64,000 nt of DNA from Monilinia fructicola (Eukaryota; Ascomycota; Leotiomycetes; Helotiales; Sclerotiniaceae): contig VICG01000007.1 of the NCBI GenBank assembly GCA_008692225.1, forward strand, positions 531,501 through 595,500, read 5' to 3'. Position 1 is the first letter of the stretch. Every line of letters starts with the position of its first letter. Positions 49,119 to 60,443 of this stretch are shown here, in pieces. The notes under the pieces were generated by a model that saw nothing but the letters and a program-made list of their open reading frames with translations, had not been told where the DNA came from and ran no database searches. The translations under genes and the position numbers were made by a program.

Positions 49119-50030
49119 ATGTTTTCCACCAAATATCACGCTTTCCCTCAACTGGCCAACAAACTCTGCCAAAACCACAATCCACACTCTCTCCTCACTA
49201 TTGCGACTCAAACGAGCGGCTTTGGCCAGATACAAACAGCTAACATGTTCGCTAAACACTGCATCGCCGCTCGAAACTTTTGCAACTCATCAAATAAGAA
49301 GGGAAGAAATTGCTGGCAATTCCGCTTCCAGAATTATACTGTAGCCAGCTGCAACCATGTTGAGAGAACTTCCCTGACTCTCAAGAGCGCCGAGAAATCT
49401 CCCACAACAATGCTTGAGGATAGACGACTTGAAGATAGCTCTCATATCAACACACGCAACCATATCTACTATGAAAAGTATAGCATTCCAGGCTTCAACC
49501 CTATTGTCTACACTCTTCCAAAACAAGCTGATCCAAGCATGGAAATCTCGACAATGGATGTCCAGAAGAGGGAAGTTGTAGTGGAAGATATTTGTTATAG
49601 TCCGGCATGCAATGTAAACTGCAAGAAGCGTAGCATTGTCGCCTTCAAATCAAACGATGCGGTTCTAGTAGGCTGGGACAAAGTTGCGGAGAAGGGTTCC
49701 GCTATGGGCATTAGGTCTCCGATAGAGAAAGTTGACGACGACATGGATCCATACGATCATGCCTACTACAAGAACTACAGCATTGCCGGTTTTGGCCGCA
49801 TTCAAACTCCAATTCTAGCCCCGACTCATAGCAAACTCACCAACACGCCCACAAACCAGACTCTGAATATGAGCAAAGCAAAGGCTCTCTCGATCGCTGC
49901 AGCCTATGTTCCATCTTGTTGTGTCCAGAAGAATATGGACCAGAAGTATTCGGACATCGATCATGATATTGATACATGTGCTCGAACCATTGAGAGTCTT
50001 GAGTGGGAAATCCTTGGCATCATTGATTGA
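49119..50030 (+). CDS. Orphan 303-aa protein with internal YYxxYSIxGF repeats
   Basis: An intact single-exon frame of 303 codons, long for chance in AT-rich DNA. No domain is recognised. Two copies of a motif are visible: NHIYYEKYSIPGFNPI at residues 114-129 and DHAYYKNYSIAGFGRIQTP at 214-230. A third partial copy, SGFGQIQT, lies at 33-40. Cysteines are scattered (for example CNVNCKKRS, SCCVQK). The first 50 residues are low in acids and contain several basic and hydroxyl residues; a weak mitochondrial signal is possible, but there is no clear signal peptide. The start at 49119 follows AC-rich leader DNA with an in-frame context of AAAATATGTT. It is probably a lineage-specific gene, standing between a regulator pseudogene and an oxidoreductase. 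Confidence 0.62.
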   Translation: MFSTKYHAFPQLANKLCQNHNPHSLLTIATQTSGFGQIQTANMFAKHCIAARNFCNSSNKKGRNCWQFRFQNYTVASCNHVERTSLTLKSAEKSPTTMLEDRRLEDSSHINTRNHIYYEKYSIPGFNPIVYTLPKQADPSMEISTMDVQKREVVVEDICYSPACNVNCKKRSIVAFKSNDAVLVGWDKVAEKGSAMGIRSPIEKVDDDMDPYDHAYYKNYSIAGFGRIQTPILAPTHSKLTNTPTNQTLNMSKAKALSIAAAYVPSCCVQKNMDQKYSDIDHDIDTCARTIESLEWEILGIID

Positions 50031-50473
50031 CGCGATGCCAGTCATGATCTTGCAGAGGAAGAGTGTGAGAGAGAGATGGGGGCTGAGAAGGAGAAAGATA
50101 ATAAAGATTTGACTAAGCTTCTGGAGGGAGGTAATGGAGTTATTCGCTCTAGTGTTCTGGTGTTCTGGTGATTTGCCTGTTCATGGGGTGGGTTTTTGGG
50201 AGTGGTATCTCGTGGGAGAACTGGGGAGGGCTTGGGACGTGGATCGACTGGACTTGGTGTCATGAGGGTTTGGTCACTGATCTGAGACTCCCCAAAGATC
50301 ATTGGCATATATTGTGTAATGAGCAGTACTGAATGGGAGACTGGATGGAGGGAAAGTTAGAAGATGCAGCAAGGGTGCTGGCGATGTGCTATAACTTGCA
50401 TGCCGGAATCAACCAGCTACATTCATTAGTTCCATCAATTTCAATACAGAAAAGAGGATTTTGACTAAACGAA
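50031..50473. other. Intergenic region after orphan gene
   Basis: A 440-bp spacer with purine-rich sequence directly after the stop codon of the orphan gene. No feature is supported. Confidence 0.6.
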
Positions 50474-50820
50474 ATGGATGTGATCGATCTCTTGCAACCA
50501 ATGACTGTACTTGTTATCACGTTCAGTCACATTAATCCCTGTGCGGATATTGCGGAGGAGGGATTGGATTACATTCGTGCATATCCGAGTTCTGACCCGC
50601 AATTTCCGATGAAGGAGCAAGTGCTTGAGGTATCGATTGATTTATGTCTCATTTTTGTACATGTTTTCATGGCCAAAGATTGGCCAACTATCGTCTAATG
50701 CGCAGTGATGAATCGTATCAAGGTGAATGCGGCCGATTGGTATGTTCTTATTAATCAAGCCGCAGGAGGTCCAAACCTCTATATAAAGAACCTCAAGCGA
50801 ACCTGCTGTGTTCGTATCTT
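50474..50820 (+). CDS. Doubtful small two-exon gene, function unknown
   Basis: The frame starts MDVIDLLQPMTVLVITFSHIN and could splice at GAGG|TATCG-type sites (about 50630 to 50705) into VMNRIKVNAADWYVLINQAA before a stop near 50850. That would give a protein of about 100 residues ending just before the next gene. No family is recognised and the splice sites are only plausible. It may equally be leader sequence of the oxidoreductase gene. Confidence 0.2.
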
Positions 50821-50863
50821 CAACTCAGCATCAATTGCAAATCGAAGGGGTACATAAGAGACA

Positions 50864-51839
50864 ATGGCTACCACAATGAAAGCACTTCGCCTTATCCGTG
50901 ACGATGGAGAAGCACCACCTCGGCTGGTCTTGGAGGATGTCCCAAAACCTACCTTGATCCCAAACCATCTCATCGTCAAAAGTCCATGCTTCAGCAATCC
51001 ATCCCAGCGACCTTATTAATTTCAAAGGTGGTTTTCCATACACCACATTTCCTCGAACGCCGGGTCGTGATTTTTCGGGAGTCGTGGTTGAAGGTCCATC
51101 GGGGAGAATTGGACAAGAAGTGTACGGTACTAGTGGTAACACGTTAGCGTTTACTCAGGATGGTTTCCAAGCCGAATATTGTCTTGTTCCTGAAAATGCT
51201 GTTGCGCCAAAACCAGCAAGTCTCTCATTCGCCCAGGCAGCTTGTATTGGTGTCCCATTCACGACCGCAAGCCTCGTGCTTTCACGCGCGCATGCGAAGA
51301 AAGGCGAGACGATATTGGTGACTGGCGCAAATGGTGCTGTTGGCTCGGCAGTTGTACAATTAGCGAAGAGTATGGGGTGTCGAGTGTTATCGGCTACTAG
51401 AAGCGATGGAGCTGATGTCAATACTGCTACCGATCCCGAACTTCAAGCTGTTGATGCTCTGACAGAGGGAAAGGGTGTAGACGTTGTCGCGGATACTGTA
51501 GGTCAACCGGTTTTGGTACAAGCTGCTATCAACAAACTTACGAGGGGAGGGAGATTGTCGTTCATTGCATCGCCCAGGGGTGGAGATACGGGATTAATGA
51601 TAGATATGCTGAGTTTTTATCGAGGAGAAAAGGCATTGGTAGGATGCAATACATTAACATATGATGTTGAGGAGTGTGCGAAGCAATTGAGGAACATGGA
51701 AGAAGGATTCGATAGAGGATTGTTGAAGGGGGCGGAGGAAGGTTCATGGACGGAAGTTAAGTTGGAGAATGGTGTCGAAGCATATGAGAAAGCATCTCAG
51801 AGAAAGGCAGGAAAGTTCGTGATTGTAACGCAATCGTGA
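50864..51839 (+). CDS. MDR-family NADPH:quinone oxidoreductase-like protein, one apparent frameshift
   Basis: Medium-chain dehydrogenase/reductases of the quinone-oxidoreductase branch reduce carbonyl, enoyl or quinone substrates with NAD(P)H and carry no catalytic zinc. The GroES-like N-terminal domain begins MKALRLIRDDGEAPPRLVLE and continues SAIHPSDLINFKGGFP and TPGRDFSGVV. The cofactor fold has ILVTGANGAVGSAVVQLAK. The C-terminus is GVEAYEKASQRKAGKFVIVT. After correction the protein has 324 residues, usual for the group. Zinc-binding cysteines are absent. One extra A in AAAA at 50978-50981 splits the gene: removing it changes VKSPCFSN to VKVHASAIHPSD, the expected family sequence. The start at 50864 has a second Met four codons later. 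Substrate is unknown. A dead relative lies at 59.7 kb. Confidence 0.88.
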
Positions 51840-52212
51840 CTCGAGACTCATGACTCGTGACTTAGGGCTCTGAGTACCGAAACCTTACTCGTTACTCATG
51901 ACGTTAGACTGGCGCTCTAAGTTTATGCCTTTATGGGAAAAGTCACCATGTACTACCAGTGCTTAAGCTTAAGTAATCGCTTTTGTTTTAGTACTGGGCA
52001 TGACACACGTACGCATACAAATGTATATATATCTCCATTTCCCCAAATTCATTTCTTGTATTTTTCTCATTCTACTCTATCCTTTCCCAAAACCTCAAAT
52101 ATATCGACCACCATCTATCTAATTTATCGAAATCTTAAGATTCTCATAAACTTGCAAAGAGATATAACAATACGCACTACATACCATCCATACCTCCTCG
52201 AGACTTACAATC
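51840..52212. other. Spacer between oxidoreductase and F-box gene
   Basis: Starts with several CTCGTGACT/ACTCATGAC-like near repeats (51840-51905) just after the oxidoreductase stop. The rest is AT-rich and probably the F-box gene promoter and leader. Confidence 0.5.
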
Positions 52213-53548
52213 ATGAATTCACCAACATCAAACCTACCCCAGGAACAGTTGAATTCTACCTGTACGGGGAATGAGAATACCTCGATCGAAGGGGGCGAAC
52301 AGGGGAGTATGAACGTTCACCTGCCCAACGAAATAACTCATATGATTTGCTTGTTCCTCGACGATGAATCTGCCACCGTCAGCCTCAAAAACCTCCGACT
52401 CGTCTCTCGTATGTTCGTGGGCTCAGCGACATCACACCTCTTCAAAAAATATCCAATTAGGCAATAAAACACCCTCGGTTAAAAACATCAACGACCTTAG
52501 AAAGTACCAACCAGGGCCCTCGAGGACAATCTTACTACCGCACTCAATTAATGTTCTTAAGAGTGACGCACTTTGTGAGTACGTTCGGGAGGTCACGTAT
52601 TCAGCTTTAATTGAGGAGGGTAACACTGAGGGAAAATGTCTTTCTCCTCTTGAACGGTACAATATCTATCAAGAAGTAATTTCAAGGCTTCAGAGAGTAA
52701 CAAATATCTCATACAACTCAAGAAGGGCTCATTATTGCCATAAGTGGTGTGTAACAGACTGCTCGCGTATAGATCAAAGTCCTCTAATCCGAGAATCAAG
52801 GGAGGGTGACAGTTCTTGCTGGACTTTCATTAAGGCTGCTATTAGTGGTTTGCAGGATTTAAGATCATTGCATACAAGTGGTTTCTTAAGTTGGAGTTGG
52901 ATAAATCCGCATCAATTTACAAAATCAGAGAAACAATGCATACGTCGTTTACAGGAATTGAAAATCGACATTCATCCCGAATCTGCTATTAGCGTTTCTC
53001 ACCTCCTACGATACACTTCTGACCTCAAGTCACTTGCAATAAGAGACTTCTTTGAACATAGGACTTTTCTTTACATCAACCTCCTCTTGGCCAAATCAAA
53101 ACTTCCCTGCTTGACTTCTCTCACATTGCTAGATATCCAGGTCCACGAGAAGGATTTCAGATCATTTCTTCTTTCTGTTGCTCCTACTCTACGTTCTCTG
53201 AATCTACAATCAATGAAAATTCAAGGAGTTAAGCTTCAGGATGAAAGGGAGTATGTGCGTCAGTGTCCATGGCTATCAATTTTCCACTTTCTTGGTGCCT
53301 CGATGCAGCTTGATGACATATATCTTGAAGGATACTTCTCCTCAGTACTGAGAGAACAGAGCACTTGGAATATATACAAGGCAGCGCTGCCGAATGACCC
53401 TTTCAGCATGTATTGTCGTGTCGAGCAGTATATCATAAACGGATCTACATTTCCTTTGCCAGCACCATATACAGACCGTAGTAGCATCAAGGGTGTTGAA
53501 TTTTCAGATAAAAGCTTTAGAGCTACTGACAGTAGGCCATTTTATTAG
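52213..53548 (+). CDS. F-box protein, one apparent frameshift
   Basis: F-box proteins are substrate adaptors of SCF ubiquitin ligases, bound to Skp1. The frame begins MNSPTSNLPQEQLN. The F-box lies at about residues 36-80: VHLPNEITHMICLFLDD...SLKNLRLVSRMFVGSATSHLF. It then stops in the written frame. The next frame continues NIQLGNKTPSVKNINDLRKY to a long C-terminal region with leucine-rich-repeat-like runs (GLQDLRSLHTSGFLSW, LPCLTSLTLLDIQV, APTLRSLNLQSMKIQG). Removing one A from AAAAAA at 52444-52449 joins the two and gives 444 residues. Uncorrected, only 84 residues carrying the F-box alone would be made, or a second ORF without the F-box. The intact 394-codon second frame argues for a live gene in the organism. 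Confidence 0.83.
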
Positions 53549-54349
53549 ATGTAGAAGGGATTGGTGGATTTGTCAGAATACATTTTGACAGCCCAACAGC
53601 ATGTTTCGTGAGCTTCGTATTGTAATTAGTTAAATTTAAAACTCGGCATTCTCAGCATTCCTTTATAACAACACTCCATGTGAATGAAATGTGAGATCAT
53701 GGTAAGAAATGTGATAGATGTTCGCCCCTTCCTATCTCCACAGCGACAAGATCTACGTATTTTCGGACTCGTATCACCCGCACGTAATGCCGCAGCCTCG
53801 AACCTTTTCCAATACTATTTACCTTACAATACGGCTAACAGACTTGAATCGTCCTATCCCCGCCTCCAGACCCAAGATTATGTGCATATATATCAACAAT
53901 ACCACGTACGCTTGCATGGCGTACAACGCATCCCTCTCGCTTCGCACAAAAATCTTGTAGCTCGCAACAAAAGATCGAAAGTATAGGAACAAGATAGATT
54001 CATGGCATGCGAGTCTCCGGACGAAGCTCTGGTGATTCCATGTGCCTCCACCAGTCGGTTATCATCGACAGCTGATAAAACACCGATAGAATGCGCGCAC
54101 GATTACCACAACGACTCGTTTCATGATCGATCCAATACCGTCTTGGTGCTTTTCTCCCGAATGGCCTTTCAATCTCGATATGGCTGCTATACATCAATGT
54201 TTGTATGCATCATAGGGATGATAGGATCCAGACTTTCGGCGACACGAGGTTCTACTCAACTTGCAAAGTTTGTCGATCCGGGAGCTTTTGAAGAAATGTT
54301 AGTTTTGGGGTTTAGTATCGATGACATATTATGGAGATTAGATATCTGG
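53549..54349. other. Intergenic region, no supported gene
   Basis: Short frames at 53684-53986 and 54002-54367 show no motif. The second overlaps a minus-strand frame and has the composition of random DNA. Confidence 0.5.
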
Positions 54350-54879
54350 TCTTGGTTCTGTTGCTGAGGCTTCTACCCGGATCGATTACCTGAGGCTTGT
54401 AGGGTTGGCAGCTCTTTCACATTTCATCGGTCCCATAGATCGCTGGAAATTCTGGGAAGCGCTGAGTCTACCACTTTTGTGGTTGGTAGAGGGGGACTGC
54501 AGAAGTTCTTGTTGTGTGATAGGGAGGCCCGCAGGTTTCTGGAACGTTTGTGCTTTTCTAACTGCGGTATCAAGAAGAAGTCTTGGATAGAATTCTACGA
54601 TTTTGGAAAAGAAATTATCCCATAAACGATTCGTTATTTCGGGAGCTTAGAGATTGGCACAAGGGATGAATGAACTACAGGACCAAATCGATAGATCTGG
54701 AGTTGTCTCTGCAGATATCAAGATATATTGCTAAAGGGACAAGATTTTCTTTCGAACCTGCGCTTCTACCTGTGCTACCAGATCAAAAACTTGAATACAT
54801 TGAGCTTTGCATGGTCGAGAATGTGAATTGGGTAGAGTACCCGCACACGTATCGCACTTGGGAATCAATCGTACAGTAA
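54350..54879 (+). pseudogene. Possible relic of an unrecognised gene
   Basis: Across two frames the plus strand reads coherently: DREARRFLERLCFSNCG, SWIEFYDFGKEI, then after a frame change and a stop, NDSLFRELRDWHKG and SIDLELSLQISRYIAK through EYPHTYRTWESIVQ to a stop at 54879. The pieces look like parts of one protein, possibly of a fungal family with F-box or 2EXR-like parts, but the family cannot be named. It may instead be chance. Confidence 0.35.
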
Positions 54880-55576
54880 AAGGAGGTGGCGCAAGGATTT
54901 GATTCCCGTTTACTGGTTTTTCATGTATGACATTTAGCTATCAGTGTGGAGGTAAAAATCGCCAATATGAATGTGCATCAAGCCAATGGTCCATTATAAC
55001 TTATCTGCAGATATCCTGTGATTTGTCTCATTGATTAGATAGTCATGGGCCTAAGTTAATAGAAAGAATTACATTCCAACCATGTGTATTTGTAGTAATC
55101 GAAGTATCACATACAATGATATCCCCCCTTTATTCATCTGTCCATTAGAATATCAATCAAGACTCATGACTTAATTTTTCACCCTACCGCTGCGAAAGGA
55201 TATCATCAGCGAGTTGGGGAATGGATCGAGGCCTCTTCTACACGGACCTCTTTGAGGTATCTTCGATGCATTGATCTTGCAGTGTTTCAATCGTGGCACA
55301 CATTTGAGGGGCTTTAGAAATTTCTGTGGATATACGGCTATACTGTTCATCTCTCTTCCATAGTGGGCTTGTGAAGCTCTGAGGTTTGTAACCTTGACTT
55401 CAAATATAATTGGCGGTAAAGATATTTCTCGTTTTCCAACGCTGAATCATGGAGTTTTGCTCTTGCTTGGACATAGAATGTGGTGATTATTGATGTGGAA
55501 AGACTTCAACTATCTCAAAGTCCCGCTCCATTTACACAGCATAAGATAGCCAGCCCAGCCCAGCCCAGTCCATTGA
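54880..55576. other. Intergenic region, no supported gene
   Basis: About 700 bp of AT-rich spacer between the relic and the 3' end of the small secreted protein gene. A short AGCCC tandem (CCAGCCCAGCCCAGCCCAG) sits at about 55551-55570, just after the minus-strand stop codon. Confidence 0.6.
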
Positions 55577-56184
55577 TCAGCCAGCCGCAACACATTTCTT
55601 CTGCTGATTGTCACAGTCGCTAATCTCGGCATCCGATAATTCTCCATTGTTGATAGCATCCGCACAAGCGTTGTGCTGGATGGAACATGCTCTATCAACT
55701 GCATCCTCACGATCCGTAAAGGTGTTTCCGTTCACGGAAAAGGGTCTGTCGGGATCTTTTGTTGTTTCGATATTTGGGGGTGCAATGCCTCCGATAGCTG
55801 TAGCTGTCCCTGTTGGGGCTGGGCCGGTGGAGGTCGAGGAGACGAAGACGGTGGTTGTGTTGGCGGGCACGGCGGTTAGTGTTAGTTGTTTGTCGGTTTT
55901 GAGGGGTTTGGGGTTTGTGTTGGTGCTATTCTGGCGGGGGGAAAGTGCAGGAGGAGTTGGAGTTGGAATGTTGTTTGGGTTGATAATGTCACTATTTTCT
56001 GCTCAGCTTGTGTTTTCCCTTTGTGGAGTGATATAAATTTGATCGTCACTTACGGAGACCGAGCAATATTACTCGCACGTGGTGATAATGCACGACGATG
56101 TAAGTGAGGTGAGGCATGAACTAATGTGCCCTCTGAAAATGCGAAGACCGCAATGAGAAGAGTTGAGATTTTTGTAAACTTCAT
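55577..56184 (-). CDS. Small secreted four-cysteine protein (181 aa)
   Basis: Two exons, 56184-56054 and 55991-55577, joined by a 62-bp GT..AG intron in phase 2, give 181 residues. A signal peptide covers about residues 1-25 (MKFTKISTLLIAVFAFSEG). A Pro/Thr-rich spacer (about 50-120) includes TPTPPALSPRQNST and a TGTATAIGG stretch. The C-terminal module is DREDAVDRACSIQHNACAD...DAEISDCDNQQKKCVAAG, with four cysteines spaced C-x6-C-x15-17-C-x6-C and so likely two disulfides. This module recurs at the C-terminus of many secreted ascomycete proteins; its function is not known to me. HRR and PR basic sites near residues 29-37 could be pro-peptide cleavage sites. No correction is needed. It is a reasonable candidate surface or effector-like protein, but that is inference. 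Confidence 0.8.
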
Positions 56185-58833
56185 GATTATTTTAGAAAAA
56201 TAGTGATCGATTGGAGGGCTGTATTGTTCGTTTTGAACTTTAAGATATAAAAAGAGGCACACGATCAACGTGGAAAGAAGATATTAAAATATGAAATGAA
56301 TGTGCTGTCCGCTTTACGAAAGCGACCAAGTCAGAGCCAGAGGCATATAATTACATAGAGTGATTGATGAGATGAAGAAAAGTGTTTCCGGGCAGCTTAT
56401 GTATGTGTGTGTCTACTGAAAGCACTAGCACCATATGACAGAACACGACCAATTCCGGCTGAATTCGCATCCGAACTTGCTTGGAATATTCTAAAGCTTC
56501 GTATCCATATCTGTAGCCCGATATCCTATTGGCTATCGCATATAGCTTAAGCATTGCTTCATGTGTTGGCTTTGTGACGAAATGCTTTCCAAAACATCAG
56601 TTTGGATCTTCGGATTGATCTGATTGAGGTATGATCGCGAATCCAAGATACTCTAGTTGTTTGATAAGAGAACATTCAGACGGCACAATTTAAGCTGCTG
56701 TCAAGCATATTGAACTTGGACCATATGTAGATCAAGAATCGCGGGGAAGCAAATTCGATTCGTATAACTAGATGGAAAGAGGGAGTCAAATAAGGTTTTG
56801 CACTTACTTCTACTTCCCAAGTGATTTCAATTTTTTAACCGCCCAAAAGATGGCAGTGATGAACTCGAAGATATTAGCGTCGCTCATAGGGTTGGTCAGT
56901 TGAGAAACAAAACGACTCAACGGAGATCCAGCTGTTCTGTTTGAGAGCCAAAGCAGAGAAGGGAGTTATCACTAGGATTACAGATTCAGCCTAGCATGAT
57001 GATCTGCATAATAAGGGTCTCCAGGGCTATCATAAGCTTTCCATATAAGGCGAAACACGCGACGATGGTCAAAGATGTGACAGGGAGGTCTGACCGCCAA
57101 TCTTAACACCTGTGATCACCAAGAAATATGAAACTGGAAGTTGACGATTTTGAAGCATTGCAAGGATATACTTGTAGTAGTGTCTTGATATCTCGATGAA
57201 AGAGCGGGATAATTGTTGAAGTCAACTGCACACCAGCCAATTGGCTGGATCAATATCAGATTCCATATGAGACATAAGTCGACTTGTTTGTAGCAGAAAT
57301 ACTTTCGAGCTTGAGGTTGTCAATGGCATTGGACTATGATCTGTGATTATACAGTATTCAAGGACTTCCTTGAGGAACTATTCGTATCAGAAAATCAGAA
57401 ACTCAGAAAATCCTGGAAAGACCAAGGATTTCAGCAGTGGAGGAGACCATACATTTCATTGAATGGTGCATATGTGCTCGAGTATATTGAAATAGAGGTA
57501 GTCAATATGACTCGTCAAAGGAGCTTGGGACCATGCTTGCTCCGAGATTTAGATTTACACTACTAGGTAGTTCTAGCAGCCGCACCTAAGCTTAATCTTA
57601 CGCACGTGCAGGATTATTGAAGTTTTTGCTACTTCCACCATGTCCCATTTCCATTCCTTTTTACTTGAGTACATCGTTTCTCTTCACTCAACGTCGGATA
57701 TCACCACGTAGGAAATTAAGTACCAACAAAAGCTTCGATTTCAGATGAGTATCGATAATTGAATCTTGAGTCTTGAATATTGGTGTGGCACTTCATACCT
57801 TCCCGTTCATGGTTTTACGTACCAGTTTGCAAACAGTAGCATGCTGTAAAGTTCTCACACGGTAGCCGTACCATTGAAGAGAGTTGGATTCAACTTCATG
57901 TAGAATACCAGCCTTATCTGTTTGTGGTGCTAAGTATCCAGAAGATTACTTGAGGATGATTGAAGAGTTTGAGCTTCAAACATAAGAATTGGTTGATGGG
58001 CGGGGAGCCCATTGTGTATCAGGCCTGATAATCATCATCAGATCCTTTATTTCATTGTTTTTGTTTAGCAAATCTTTGACTGGTATGAGATTGATTCATC
58101 CTTGAATATCAACGGCGTGGAGTGAAAAGACCAAGTAGTTGGCGTCTTCTAGGGCCTGAAGCACTATTGTTGGAGCATGACTGGTCCTGTAGTAGCAATC
58201 GAAGCTACGAAAAATATTTCAAATTCTAATTCATGAATGAAAGTTCAAGTCTTTGGAGGGGAAAAGAAGTTAGGAAAGACAAGATTGTCGAGGATGAAAC
58301 CGAACCCCTTAGTTTTGGGCGATTCTCCAAGTTCTCTCATCACCATGGGCTATTCATTGATTTTATTGAGTGATTTTCATTCACTCCTTTCGATATATAG
58401 CTCACCCTTAAAGAAGAGCTATACGATCCCGAGGTCTCACTATCTTCCAGAATATATCATTTCCTCGGCTTTCAAATCTTCAAAATGTGGCTCACAAATC
58501 TGTATCTGTTCCAGAGTATAAGTCCTGTATTACGATCATGGTATGGCTTTTTACGGTTTGGTTAAATTCTTTATAATTCTTATTAGTATGGAATGGCAGG
58601 ATACGGTTTCAATATCTTTGTTAGCAATATTCTATCACCAGGCTTAGTTGAAAGGACCCTCAGCCATCATTCAAACCATCATTCAAGTCAGAATATCGAT
58701 ATTGTTCCTACCAACAAGCAACTTTTGAAGAGAGCATTCGTAGAGATAAACGGAACTAATCTGTTGCCTTTTCAATCTGACTCGCGTCATTGAGTGAAAT
58801 TTGGCTGGTCGCTGACCCGTCTGCGTCCCCTTT
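56185..58833. other. Gene-poor stretch
   Basis: About 2.6 kb with no supported gene. The frame at 57336-57566 has no motif. A CACGTG box is at 57603-57608. The block lies inside the region rich in relics and may itself be degraded sequence. Confidence 0.5.
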
Positions 58834-59031
58834 TTATGATTTAGAGCCCTCGTAATTACAGGCAACATTCCTGCTTCTGAATCGCGAGCAACCCGGGTGT
58901 TCCAAGTCGCAATGCGTCTGAGCCTTAAGCTTAGTGCAAGCCGAGCAAGCCCGCTTTCTCGATGTTACAACATCTCGTGACTTGATTCTTCGACATTGAG
59001 AAATATAAATGGGTTGAGAAATTCCTGTCAC
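58834..59031 (-). pseudogene. Relic Zn2Cys6 DNA-binding domain
   Basis: A minus-strand frame reads RKRACSACTKLKAQTHCDLEH, then PGCSRFRSRNVACNYEG. This matches the Zn2Cys6 pattern CxxCxxxKxxC...C..C......C, but two residues (Thr-His) are inserted before the third Cys and the fifth Cys is Phe (CSRF for CSRC). The frame stops 4 codons after the domain with nothing recognisable following. It is best read as a remnant of a regulator gene, possibly associated with the oxidoreductase relic 630 bp away. Confidence 0.6.
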
Positions 59032-59659
59032 ATGATTAGTATTCTCATAAATATGATCAGAAGGTATCGGCTCACTGCTTCCACAGTCCCTACTACAAAC
59101 ACTGCAGATGGAACTTTGGCTGGCTATACGTGATTTCGTTCCAAGTTGAGAAATGATGAAGATTAGCTATGAGCTGAACGACAAAGAATACAACCCATCG
59201 AATTTTCAAAGTCTCATGTATACAAAGTATGATTCTCCATGGTTTTATTGTGTTCATATGTAGAAAATGGATAGAGAATACCGTGGTCGATGAATAATCA
59301 AGGTGGGGGGCATGATTACCAAATAGGGTTAGACGAACATCCCCTCATTGTATTGAAATTGTGATTTGAGTTCTTGCAATTTTCTGTCATGTCAGATAAT
59401 CATTCTCTGATAGTATCGGAAATTACTATTGTGCTTCTGCCATATTTACTGCGAGATACTGACCCTACCACGGATCTCCGTGAATGGTTTCAATATTAAT
59501 ATCAAAACGATAGTCTGCCCATCGTCTCAAAACACATGTAGATGATTTACTAGTCTACCATGCATCCCCGAAACAAACAGACATTATCAAGGCTTACTTT
59601 AGTACATGTCTCCAGAAATATCCAAAAAATGTCTCTAATTACAAGAAAAACCATGCAGC
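59032..59659. other. Spacer between two relics
   Basis: This could be the former divergent promoter of the Zn2Cys6 relic (minus) and the oxidoreductase relic (plus). No element stands out. Confidence 0.4.
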
Positions 59660-60443
59660 ATGGGTCCCCACCAAGAAAGCACGAGTAGAATAAGGTCAGG
59701 TCCAGTGGCAAATCATGACGAGAAAGAAATAGTCACCGAAGCGACATATGTAACCGTGAATCCAACCGATTGGAAAGTATAACCCCACATCTGGACGCTC
59801 TTCCTTCTGATCATTACTTCTCACTGACTAATCACCCATAGATGCAAGACGTCCCTTACTTTAGCACGCGCTACCCTTGGATCCATGGCACTGGAGTCTC
59901 CGGTACAGTATTCCAACTTGTTTCTGACTTAACTTGCTACATAGTGGGCCAGTGTCTCCTAGGACAATGCGATACAATCATTACTTGCATGGAACAAAAA
60001 GTAGCTTTTCAACGCTATCCTACTTATCGCGAGATTCTCGTCTCAGTGGCACCGGATCATATTCCCCTGGCTATCGTAGCGGTTCTTCCACTCGCTACGC
60101 CAACAGCTTGGGCTGATCTTTCCAAGATCTTGGGATTGCCACTTCCAAAGCCTAAGCCGAGGCCGACGGGAAAGCCGATTCTGATCTGGGGCGGGAGCTC
60201 GAGTCGTATGGCTTCGGCAATTCAGCATGTGAGCCTATGTAGCAGCATACTGATAGATAATATAACTTCGAAATTAGCAGCAGCAGCAGGTTTCATTTTA
60301 GCGAGCACCGCCGAAGGCCAAACCAGGATTTCGCCAAAAGCCTTGGCGCCACCCATATTTTCGACCACAAATAATTCACTGTTACCCAGGACACCTTGGA
60401 AATCCTCAAACCTGGAGATGCTTTTTGGCTGATATACTTACCC
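59660..60443 (+). pseudogene. MDR oxidoreductase (enoyl reductase-like) pseudogene
   Basis: A first exon starting at ATG 59660 (MGPHQESTSRIRSGPVANHD...NPTDWK) splices through a 63-bp GT..AG intron (59779-59841) to QDVPYFSTRYPWIHGTGVSG. Family blocks follow: GQCDTIITCMEQKVAFQRYP, LPLATPTAWADLSKILGLPL, PTGKPILIWGGSSS and LAAAAGF. The Rossmann motif is altered: SSSRMASAIQ where SSSVGxxAIQ is expected. After AAAAGF the expected sequence jumps frame to DFAKSLGATHIFDHK, meets a TAA at 60372-60374, and goes on FTVTQDTLEILKPGDAFW to a stop. Such proteins act as trans-enoyl reductases or alcohol dehydrogenases in fungal metabolite pathways. The lost glycine, frame change and stop indicate decay. The 93-codon frame at 60450-60728 may be its degraded 3' end or unrelated. 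Confidence 0.75.

Noticed and set aside
59934..60116. Second-frame ORFs inside the oxidoreductase relic
   Set aside because: They are shadows of the relic's main frame and carry no family motif.
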